Shown: one piece after another, positions 1 to 7,409 of the stretch | Layout: the number at the start of each line of letters is the position of its first letter | Position numbering within the stretch: the stretch's first letter is position 1 | Assembly (NCBI RefSeq): GCF_014243395.1 | Contig: NZ_JACLCP010000005.1 | Coordinates: 62,001-126,000, forward strand | Length of the DNA stretch: 64,000 bases | Direction of reading: 5' to 3' | DNA from: Winogradskyella flava | Lineage (GTDB): Bacteria; Bacteroidota; Bacteroidia; Flavobacteriales; Flavobacteriaceae | Position numbers and translations under genes: made by a program | Notes under the pieces: generated by a model | Told to the model about the DNA's origin: nothing | What the model saw: the letters and a program-made list of their open reading frames with translations, nothing else | Database searches by the model: none

Positions 1-2
1 TG

Positions 3-782
3 GTAAAGTGGCAAGCGCAATATTATGTAGAGCCAGGTATTATTCTAAAGTGGGTAAACCATCTTCAAAACTTTAAGACTCAAGGAAAGTTGCCAAAGGA
101 TTTATGGATTACCAGCTCAGATAATTTTGCATCTTGGGGAGGTGGAGAAGACCAGTATCATGTTGAAGATTTAAACAGCTTAATAAGAGCCGTAGACTTT
201 ATATCTATGCATACCTACCCAATGCATGACACGCATTACAATCCGGCGTTTTGGTATGCTCCAGAACATGAGAACGAATTATCAAGCATAGAAAAGATTG
301 ATGCTGCAATGAATCGTTCCTTAGACTATTCAAAAGCACAATACAAAGGCGTGTTCAATTATATGAAAAGTATAGGTGCTGATAAACCAATCCATATTGG
401 AGAAACAGGTTGGGCAACACTATCAAATAGTTTCTATGGTCCAAAGGGCTCTAAAGCTACAGACGAATATAAAGAGGCTAAATTCTATGATTTGATTAGA
501 GATTATACAAATGAAAATAGAATAGCTTGTTTCTATTTTGAAGGTTTTGATGAGCCTTGGAAAGATGCAAACAACCCGGAAGGTTCGGAGAATCATTTTG
601 GACTCTTTACAGTTGATGGTAAGGCGAAATTCGCACTTTGGGATATGGTCGATAAAGGCGTTTTTAAGGGATTGACAAGAAATGGAAAACCAATTAAAAA
701 AACGTACTCTGGTGATAAGGAAGCCTTGATGAAAGATGTTTTGGTTCCACCAACTGAAGAAGAAATGCTAGTACATAAATAG
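3..782 (+). CDS. GH17 family beta-1,3-glucanase, 5'-truncated by window edge
   Basis: Only the C-terminal 259 residues are visible. The frame is open from the first base, so the gene starts upstream; the TTG at position 90 is an internal leucine codon, not a start. The nucleophile glutamate of GH17 lies in IGETGW (codon 402-404), followed by the FEGFDEPWK segment that closes the TIM barrel in this family. The acid/base glutamate of the GNE motif should lie just before the window. The family hydrolyses beta-1,3-glucans such as laminarin. It ends 13 bp before the GH30 gene, so the two are probably co-transcribed. Whether it is secreted cannot be seen without the N-terminus. Family assignment is firm; the exact specificity is inferred from context. 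Confidence 0.85.
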   Translation, partial: VKWQAQYYVEPGIILKWVNHLQNFKTQGKLPKDLWITSSDNFASWGGGEDQYHVEDLNSLIRAVDFISMHTYPMHDTHYNPAFWYAPEHENELSSIEKIDAAMNRSLDYSKAQYKGVFNYMKSIGADKPIHIGETGWATLSNSFYGPKGSKATDEYKEAKFYDLIRDYTNENRIACFYFEGFDEPWKDANNPEGSENHFGLFTVDGKAKFALWDMVDKGVFKGLTRNGKPIKKTYSGDKEALMKDVLVPPTEEEMLVHK

Positions 783-795
783 AATTTATAATATC

Positions 796-2289
796 ATGAA
801 AGTCATTCGATATAGTTCAATCTTATTTTTAGTCTTTATGCTTATGAGCTGTGCTGAAAAACAAGAGCAATTAGAGGTGCAGGTTTATGAAACATCTGCC
901 AGTGGTAATAAGTTGACACCCATTAAAGATTTTTCAGTTTCAGAAAATGCTTCAAAAATTGTTTTAAATCCGGAGAAAGAATATCAGACAATAACTGGTT
1001 TTGGAGGTGCATTTACAGAAGCTTCAGCATATTTATTAAATAAATTAAGTAAAGAGAATCGTACAAAAATTATTAATGCTTATTTCAGTTCAGAAGGAGC
1101 TAATTATTCCCTAACCAGAACACATATGAATTCTTGTGATTTTTCGGTAAGCAATTATTCTTACACTCCAGTTGTAGGCGATAAAAATCTTGAACATTTC
1201 ACAATTGAAGAGGATAAAGATGATCTCATCCCGTTTATAAAAGATGCCATGGCAGCATCTGCGGATGGATTTAAAATTTTTGGTTCGCCTTGGACGGCAG
1301 CCCCTTGGATGAAAGACAATAATAAATGGGTTGGCGGTAAATTATTGCCTGAATATTATGATGCTTGGGCTTTGTTTTTCTCTAAATATGTAGACGCCTA
1401 CAAAGCAGAAGGCATCGATATTTGGGGATTCACAGTGGAGAATGAACCATTAGGAAATGGTAACAACTGGGAAAGTATGCACTATTCTCCTGATGAAATG
1501 ACCAACTTTGTAGTCAATCATTTGGGACCAAAACTTGAAGCGGACGGAAAAGGTGACCTTAAAATTTTGGGTTATGACCAAAACAGGGAGCATTTAAAGG
1601 AATGGGTAGATTCTCAGTATAAAAATGATGAAACTTCTAAGTACTTTGATGGTACAGCTATTCATTGGTATGCGAGTACGTTTGAAGTGTTTCCAGAAGA
1701 ACTACAGTATGCTCACAATAAAGCGCCTAACAAACTTTTAATTCAGTCGGAGGCATGTGTAGATGCGGAGACTCCTGTTTGGAAAGACGATGCATGGTAT
1801 TTTAAAAAAGAAGCTACCGATTGGGGATTTACTTGGGCACCAGAAAAAGACAAACATTTACATCCAAAATATGCACCCGTAAATCGTTATGCTAGAGATA
1901 TCATAGGTTGTTTGAACAACTGGGTTGATGGATGGGTAGATTGGAATATGGTACTTGATACAAAAGGTGGTCCAAATTGGTTCAAAAACTGGTGCATTGC
2001 TCCTGTAATTGTAGACCCAGACAAGGATGAAGTGTATTTTACACCATTATACTATACTATGGCACATTTTAGTAAGTACATACGTCCTGATGCCAAAGTC
2101 ATTGATATAAAGAATACAGATGAAGCCTTAATGGTTACAGCAGCCAAAAATCCAGATGGATCTATTGCTGTAGTGGTTTTTAATGAAGGCGATACAGCCA
2201 AGAATTTCGATTTAAGTCTTAATGACAAAACAATACAAATTAAAATAAGTGAGAAAGCACTTCAAACTATTTTAATACCTAAGCCCTAA
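796..2289 (+). CDS. GH30 family beta-glucosidase/beta-1,6-glucanase lipoprotein
   Basis: 497 residues. A lipoprotein signal ends at Cys19 (LMSC), so the enzyme is probably anchored in the outer membrane or faces the periplasm. The GH30 barrel shows the acid/base in ENEP (Glu217) and the nucleophile in IQSEAC (Glu319), with GFGGAFTEAS near the start of the domain and a C-terminal beta-sandwich ending the protein. In marine Flavobacteriia, GH30 enzymes in laminarin loci remove beta-1,6-linked glucose side chains; that role is inferred here from the GH17 neighbours. It sits between the truncated GH17 gene and the sugar symporter in one tight operon. Alternative specificities within GH30, such as glucosylceramidase-like activity, cannot be excluded. 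Confidence 0.9.
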   Translation: MKVIRYSSILFLVFMLMSCAEKQEQLEVQVYETSASGNKLTPIKDFSVSENASKIVLNPEKEYQTITGFGGAFTEASAYLLNKLSKENRTKIINAYFSSEGANYSLTRTHMNSCDFSVSNYSYTPVVGDKNLEHFTIEEDKDDLIPFIKDAMAASADGFKIFGSPWTAAPWMKDNNKWVGGKLLPEYYDAWALFFSKYVDAYKAEGIDIWGFTVENEPLGNGNNWESMHYSPDEMTNFVVNHLGPKLEADGKGDLKILGYDQNREHLKEWVDSQYKNDETSKYFDGTAIHWYASTFEVFPEELQYAHNKAPNKLLIQSEACVDAETPVWKDDAWYFKKEATDWGFTWAPEKDKHLHPKYAPVNRYARDIIGCLNNWVDGWVDWNMVLDTKGGPNWFKNWCIAPVIVDPDKDEVYFTPLYYTMAHFSKYIRPDAKVIDIKNTDEALMVTAAKNPDGSIAVVVFNEGDTAKNFDLSLNDKTIQIKISEKALQTILIPKP

Positions 2290-2330
2290 GAAAGCTTTCG
2301 GATATATAACTAACTAAATACTAATAAGAT

Positions 2331-3896
2331 ATGTCGCAAGTAAAAACAGCAGCAAAAGATAAGGTCCCAATTGGCCAAAAATCAGCATTTGGAGCTGGTC
2401 ATTTTATATTAAATATATTACCTGGTACACTTGGGGTTTTTATCCAATTCTTCCTTTTAACTGCTTGGGGAGTTGATCCATTATGGGCTGGACTTTTAGG
2501 AGGTTTACCTAGGATTTTTGATTCAATTACCGACCCAATAATGGGTTTTATATCGGACAATACTAAATCTAAATGGGGACGACGAAGACCTTACATTTTT
2601 GTCGGCGCAATTATAAGTGGAATTTTGTTCTTTTTAATGTGGCAAATCGATGATGATGCATCACAGTCATATATAATTTGGCATGTTATGGTACTCCAGT
2701 TATTATTCCTTATTGGTAACACCATGTTTGCTACTCCTCTAGTTGGTTTAGGTTACGAAATGACCTCAGATTATAATGAGCGTACTCGTTTAATGGCATT
2801 CTCAAACACCATGGGGCAAATTGCGTGGATGATAGTGCCTTGGTTGTATGTTATTATCCCTGATACAAATACTTTCAATACACAGACAGAAGGTGTAAGA
2901 ACTATGGCTCTTATCGTTGGTGCTATGTGTATAGTGTTTGGAATTCTGCCAGCATTGTTTTGTAAGGGTATTGACTCTTCCCATATGGAGAATAGAAAAG
3001 AAATTAATTTTAAGAGTCTCGCCGCGAATATGAAAGAGTTATGGGCAGGAATTCTACAAGTTTCAAAAAATAAACCGTTTATGAAGTTGTGTGGAGCAAC
3101 ATTCTTGGTTTTTAATGGGTTTCAATTAGTAGCAGCATTTGGCGTCTTTATTATAGTATTCTACATGTATAGTGGGAGTTATGAAATGGCAGGTACTTGG
3201 CCAGCTTGGTTTAACACGATTAATGCAATTATTACAGCTTTTATAGTAATTCCTATTATCTCTAAGATGGCAAACAAATGGGGTAAGAAGAAGGCTTTTA
3301 TAATATCTACTGTTCTATCAATAGTAGGTTATATTTTAAAATGGTGGGGATTTGATAAGGATTTAAATAGTCAATTTAATCAAACAGGCTTAGGTAAAAG
3401 TTTAAATTCAGGAGTAAATTCAATTTTTGAGAGTTTAAATCCAGTTCTTGATAGTATTGGAATGTCTTGGTTTAGTATTGATCCTGGAACTGAAGTACCT
3501 TGGTTAATATTTGCTCCAATTCCACTATTTGCTTTTGGAATGGGCGGGTTATTTACTTTGATGATGTCCATGACAGCGGATGTTTGTGATTTAGATGAAC
3601 TAGAAAACGGTATGCCTAGAAAAGAAGGTACGTTTGGTGCTATTTATTGGTTGATGGTTAAAATCGGTCAATCAATAGCTCTTGTTTTAGGTGGACTTAT
3701 CCTAAGTATTGTTGGATTTGATCCTAACATTACTGAACAATCAATAGAAACAATGAATAATCTAAGAATAGCAGATATCATAGTACCTTCGTTAACAGCT
3801 GCATTGGCAGTATGGGTAATGTGGAAATATAACTTAAACGAAGAAAGAGCTAGAGAGATAAAGGCTGAGCTTGTTGAGCGACGCGGAGAATTATAG
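2331..3896 (+). CDS. GPH-type MFS sugar:cation symporter
   Basis: 521 residues with about twelve hydrophobic helices. The loop after helix 2 contains DSITDPIMGFISDNTKS followed by GRRRP, the hallmark of the glycoside-pentoside-hexuronide (GPH, TC 2.A.2) branch of MFS transporters. A second characteristic segment, TADVCDLDELENG, precedes the last helices. An insertion of roughly 60 residues around 340-400 rich in Asn, Ser and Leu separates helices in the second half. It would import di- or oligosaccharides across the inner membrane. Placement between the GH30 and two cytoplasmic GH17 genes suggests the substrate is a beta-glucan oligosaccharide such as laminaribiose or gentiobiose; that is inference. 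Confidence 0.88.
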   Translation: MSQVKTAAKDKVPIGQKSAFGAGHFILNILPGTLGVFIQFFLLTAWGVDPLWAGLLGGLPRIFDSITDPIMGFISDNTKSKWGRRRPYIFVGAIISGILFFLMWQIDDDASQSYIIWHVMVLQLLFLIGNTMFATPLVGLGYEMTSDYNERTRLMAFSNTMGQIAWMIVPWLYVIIPDTNTFNTQTEGVRTMALIVGAMCIVFGILPALFCKGIDSSHMENRKEINFKSLAANMKELWAGILQVSKNKPFMKLCGATFLVFNGFQLVAAFGVFIIVFYMYSGSYEMAGTWPAWFNTINAIITAFIVIPIISKMANKWGKKKAFIISTVLSIVGYILKWWGFDKDLNSQFNQTGLGKSLNSGVNSIFESLNPVLDSIGMSWFSIDPGTEVPWLIFAPIPLFAFGMGGLFTLMMSMTADVCDLDELENGMPRKEGTFGAIYWLMVKIGQSIALVLGGLILSIVGFDPNITEQSIETMNNLRIADIIVPSLTAALAVWVMWKYNLNEERAREIKAELVERRGEL

Positions 3897-3920
3897 ATTG
3901 AGAAAAACAAAAACTAAAAA

Positions 3921-4838
3921 ATGTCCTATAGAGAAGAATCATATTTTAAAACGACAGGTTATAGCCAAATAACAACCGAAGGTATTGACCTGTCAACATA
4001 TAGTTTAGACGAATTAAAGGCGCTATGGCAGCAAACCTTGGAGAGTGGTATGCACGGTATTTGTTTTAGTATGTATGAAGATGGTCAAAGACCAGGAGAT
4101 ACTATCACAGAGCAACAAGTAGAACGTCGTGTAAAACTACTTAAGCCTTATTCGAAATGGATACGATCATTTTCTTGTATTGAGGGGAACGAACATGTTG
4201 CAAGGTTATCTAAAAAGCATGGTGTTAAAACCTTAGTTGGTGCTTGGTTGGGAGACGATAAAGATGATAACGAACAAGAGATTGAAGGTCTAATTCAGTT
4301 GGCCAAAGAAGGTTGTGTGGATGTTGCAGCGGTCGGAAATGAAGTATTATATCGCAACGATTTGAGTTTAGAGGAACTAGTGGATTATATACGACGTGTC
4401 AAAGAAGCACTTTCAGGAATGAATATTCCTGTTGGTTATGTAGATGCTTATTATGAATTTTCTCGCCATCCGATCCTAGTGGAGCAGACGGATGTGATAT
4501 TGGCAAATTTATATCCGTATTGGGAAGGGTGTCCAATTGAATATGCTTTAGGTCATATGCAGGCTATGTATGGTCAGGTAGTCGATGCGGCTCAAGGAAA
4601 GCCAATTATTATTACGGAAACAGGATGGCCTAGTCAAGGTGGTGGTCATAAAGGTGCTGTAGCAGGCGAAGAAGCGTCAATGAAGTATTTTATAGATGCT
4701 ATGCGTTGGACTAAAGAAAATGATATTCCAATCTTTTACTTCTCATCGTTTGATGAGTCCTGGAAAGTTGGACCAGAAGGTGAAGTAGGTGCCTATTGGG
4801 GACTTTGGGATAAGCATGAGAAACTCAAATACAGTTAG
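3921..4838 (+). CDS. Cytoplasmic GH17-like beta-glucan hydrolase, copy 1
   Basis: 305 residues, no signal peptide or lipobox, so probably cytoplasmic. Both GH17 catalytic glutamates are present: acid/base Glu141 in AAVGNEVLY and nucleophile Glu233 in ITETGWPSQGG. The segment FSSFDESWK precedes a final GLWDKHEKLKY. The whole length is a bare catalytic domain. The gene lies 24 bp after the symporter and 17 bp before a close paralogue. The likely task is final intracellular breakdown or transglycosylation of imported beta-1,3-glucan oligosaccharides. The family call rests on motifs; cytoplasmic location is inferred from lack of an export signal. Confidence 0.85.
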   Translation: MSYREESYFKTTGYSQITTEGIDLSTYSLDELKALWQQTLESGMHGICFSMYEDGQRPGDTITEQQVERRVKLLKPYSKWIRSFSCIEGNEHVARLSKKHGVKTLVGAWLGDDKDDNEQEIEGLIQLAKEGCVDVAAVGNEVLYRNDLSLEELVDYIRRVKEALSGMNIPVGYVDAYYEFSRHPILVEQTDVILANLYPYWEGCPIEYALGHMQAMYGQVVDAAQGKPIIITETGWPSQGGGHKGAVAGEEASMKYFIDAMRWTKENDIPIFYFSSFDESWKVGPEGEVGAYWGLWDKHEKLKYS

Positions 4839-4855
4839 AATATTCGCATCAGTTT

Positions 4856-5746
4856 ATGTCTTTTAGAGAAGAGAAATTTTTTGCATTGGCCTCCATGGAT
4901 TATAAGGGTAAGTCTATTGAAGACTTAAGAAATCTATTCAAAGAAGTATTGGATTCTGGCATGCATGGTTTATGTTCTAGTCCTTATGAAGAAGGGCAAG
5001 AGCCAGGAGACCAATTATCTGAGGAGCAAGTGCGGCGAAGATTGGAAATAGTAAAGCCCTATACCAAGTGGATTCGTTCTTTTTCCTGTACAGATGGTAA
5101 TGAATTTATACCTAAGATTGCCAAGGATATGGGAATGCAAACCTTAGTTGGTGCTTGGTTAGGGGATGATCCTGAAATCAACAAAAAAGAATTGGAAAGC
5201 TTAATCAGTTTATGTCATCAAGGTGCTGTGGATATTGCTGCCGTAGGTAACGAAGTCATGTATAGAGGGGATTTAAGTGAAGACGAGCTTTTAGATAAAC
5301 TTTACTACGTGAAAGACTCGATTAAGAACTTGAATATTCCTGTCGGGTATGTTGATGCGTACTATGAGTTTCAAGAGCGTCCGGCCATCACTGATGCCTG
5401 CGACGTTATTTTGGCTAATTGTTATCCGTTTTGGGAAGGCTGTGATTTAGATTATTCTCTGCTTTACATGAAAGATATGTACAACAAGGCCTTACGAGCT
5501 GGTAATGGTAAAAAAGTAATCATTACAGAAACGGGATGGCCAAGCGAAGGCACAAGTTTACAAGGTGCATTTCCAACAGAAGAAAATGCGATCAAGTATT
5601 TTATCAATACACAGAAATGGTCTCAAGAAGAAGATATAGAAATTTTCTATTTTTCGTCATTTGATGAGTCCTGGAAAGTGGGAGGAGAAGGCGATGTTGG
5701 TGCTTTTTGGGGACTTTGGGATAAAGTTGAAAAATTAAAGTATTAA
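4856..5746 (+). CDS. Cytoplasmic GH17-like beta-glucan hydrolase, copy 2
   Basis: 296 residues, similar to the preceding gene over its whole length (SFREEKFF start, MHGLCSSPYEEGQ, KWIRSFSC, GAWLGDD, GYVDAYYEF, FSSFDESWKVGGEGDVGAFWGLWDK). Acid/base Glu133 in GNEVMYR and nucleophile Glu225 in ITETGWPSEG are intact. No export signal. The N-terminus is about ten residues shorter than copy 1. The pair looks like a tandem duplication inside the beta-glucan operon, both copies kept functional. Different chain-length or linkage preference (beta-1,3 versus beta-1,6) is possible but not visible. Confidence 0.85.
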   Translation: MSFREEKFFALASMDYKGKSIEDLRNLFKEVLDSGMHGLCSSPYEEGQEPGDQLSEEQVRRRLEIVKPYTKWIRSFSCTDGNEFIPKIAKDMGMQTLVGAWLGDDPEINKKELESLISLCHQGAVDIAAVGNEVMYRGDLSEDELLDKLYYVKDSIKNLNIPVGYVDAYYEFQERPAITDACDVILANCYPFWEGCDLDYSLLYMKDMYNKALRAGNGKKVIITETGWPSEGTSLQGAFPTEENAIKYFINTQKWSQEEDIEIFYFSSFDESWKVGGEGDVGAFWGLWDKVEKLKY

Positions 5747-6016
5747 CATTTTCGCAAAAAAGATATGGCAATAACACAACAATACCCATACATAAAAGAC
5801 TATTAGGGAATACGAGTGTATAGGGTATATCACCTGAACTCCCTTTATTTGAAGGCGTTTGGCTGGATATCTTTTAGAAAATAATTTTTAAGAGCATGTA
5901 TGTTTTTTGTTAAGGTAATATTGTGAAAAATTCAATATTTTATATATAATTTTAAGAAAACCACAATTTTGAAAATCAATAATTGTGAATATAAACAATA
6001 ACTAAAAATAACGATT
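5747..6016 (+). other. Intergenic region with two inverted repeats upstream of the T9SS protein gene
   Basis: This 270-bp gap has no credible gene. Two AT-rich inverted repeats lie near its end: AATATTG (5917-5923) pairing with CAATATT (5933-5939), and CACAATT (5962-5968) pairing with AATTGTG (5981-5987). The sequence CAATTTTG at 5964-5971 matches TAnnTTTG in five of six fixed positions and could be the -7 element. Operator or leader-hairpin function is possible but unproven. Confidence 0.35.
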
Positions 6017-7309
6017 ATGAAAAAAATTACTTTTTTGTGTTTAACACTAATTTTCACAACCTTTGGTTTCGCCCAATCCTTACCTCTCGATTTCGAAGTT
6101 GCGGAAGACGATGCCTTTGGAGGTTTTAACGGTACAGCGGCAAGCGTTGTTACGGACCCTACAGATGCTGGAAACCAGGTATTAGAAATGATAGGTGCTG
6201 GTGTTGATTTTGACGGAGCAGCCATTAATTTAGATACTTATGTTGATTTATCCGATGATAATAACAACACAATTACTTTAGATATCTGGGCCCCAGATGC
6301 AACAACGCGTACTCACCTATTAAAATTAGAGGGAGGATCTTCTGGTGCAACAGAGCTATTTTTTGATACCAACGTTGCTGGTTGGCAAACGGTAAGTGTT
6401 GACTTTGGAGCAGGACTAGGCAACGAATATCCTGTTCTCGTGATTTTCACGGACTCAGGAGCAGGGAATACAGCTACAGGTACTTATTATATAGATGACA
6501 TTGATGGTCCAAATGGTGCAGTTATTGCTCCAGATCCAGAGCCATCTACAGCTGCACCTGTACCAAATGCACCTGATGGGGAAGTATATAGTATCTATAA
6601 CGACACTAATAGTTATTCAACTATCTTTCCTGTAGCCTACGCTTTTGGAACCTCACAAGGAGATGTAGATTTAGATCCTACCGCAGGAGTTAACAATGCG
6701 TTGAAAATGAATTTTACTGTAGCTGGATGGGGACAAGGTGAAGGTGGTCCAGACGATATATCGGCTTACGACTTTGTGTCATTTGATTATTGGGCGTCTT
6801 CAGGAACACCAGGGTTTAGATTTGTCTTAATTGATAATGATGGTGGTGTTCAAGAATTCAACTATGAAGTAGGTACAAATGAAGCTGTTGTTAATGAGGT
6901 TTGGACAAAAGTAGAAATTCCAATGACCTATTTTACTGGACAAGGCTTTTCCGAGGCTAATCTGTTTCAATGGAAAGTTGATCCATTTATGCAATCCGTT
7001 GCCCAAGGTGGAATCGTATTTTTTGATAATATAATTTTTACAGTGAACAGTAGTTTATCTACAAATGACTTTGAATTATCTGAAATTAGTATTTCTCCAA
7101 ATCCATCAAGTGAATTTTGGAACGTCAAAACAGATAGTGAAAGCATTGTAAGCATTCAAGTTTTTGATATTTTAGGAAAACAAGTACTAAGTCTAAGCCC
7201 TAATTCAACTGAAGTAGCTATCGATGCTTCAGGTTTAAATGACGGTATTTACATGGCTAAAATCAGTGGAATTAACGGTTCTAAAACTATTAAGTTAATA
7301 AAGAATTAG
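6017..7309 (+). CDS. Secreted T9SS-sorted protein, possible beta-glucan-binding protein
   Basis: 430 residues. A Sec signal peptide ends at about residue 20 (TFGFAQ). The mature protein has two successive beta-rich modules of about 140-160 residues. The first contains TGTYYIDDIDGP and the second GGIVFFDNIIF, both typical of the last strands of carbohydrate-binding jelly rolls. The C-terminal 75 residues form a type A T9SS sorting domain (ISPNPSS, FDILGKQV, LNDGIYMAKI). The protein is thus exported by T9SS and released or attached at the surface. No catalytic motif is seen. Its place after the GH17/GH30 operon suggests it binds glucan. The upstream gap and a downstream terminator suggest its own transcription unit. 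Confidence 0.75.
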   Translation: MKKITFLCLTLIFTTFGFAQSLPLDFEVAEDDAFGGFNGTAASVVTDPTDAGNQVLEMIGAGVDFDGAAINLDTYVDLSDDNNNTITLDIWAPDATTRTHLLKLEGGSSGATELFFDTNVAGWQTVSVDFGAGLGNEYPVLVIFTDSGAGNTATGTYYIDDIDGPNGAVIAPDPEPSTAAPVPNAPDGEVYSIYNDTNSYSTIFPVAYAFGTSQGDVDLDPTAGVNNALKMNFTVAGWGQGEGGPDDISAYDFVSFDYWASSGTPGFRFVLIDNDGGVQEFNYEVGTNEAVVNEVWTKVEIPMTYFTGQGFSEANLFQWKVDPFMQSVAQGGIVFFDNIIFTVNSSLSTNDFELSEISISPNPSSEFWNVKTDSESIVSIQVFDILGKQVLSLSPNSTEVAIDASGLNDGIYMAKISGINGSKTIKLIKN

Positions 7310-7332
7310 ATTATAACATCTTAATGATTTTT

Positions 7333-7364
7333 AAAAGCGTGTTTATATTTAAGCACGCTTTTTT
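7333..7364 (+). terminator. Rho-independent terminator after the T9SS protein gene
   Basis: A perfect 9-bp stem, AAAAGCGTG (7333-7341) with CACGCTTTT (7354-7362), closes a 12-base loop and runs into a T tract. Confidence 0.85.
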
Positions 7365-7409
7365 ATTAGATACATAGTGAAATATTTTAATTTTACTAAA
7401 AAGAATACA

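Noticed and set aside
90..782. TTG at 90 as a start of the first GH17 gene
   Set aside because: The frame is open back to the window edge and the residues before it continue the family sequence, so it is an internal codon of a truncated gene.
5765..5806. 13-codon frame after the second GH17 copy
   Set aside because: Too short, no start context, no hydrophobic or coding pattern.
7377..7409. GTG start adding eleven residues to the DUF255 protein
   Set aside because: Would bury the lipoprotein signal; ATG at 7410 gives a clean lipobox.
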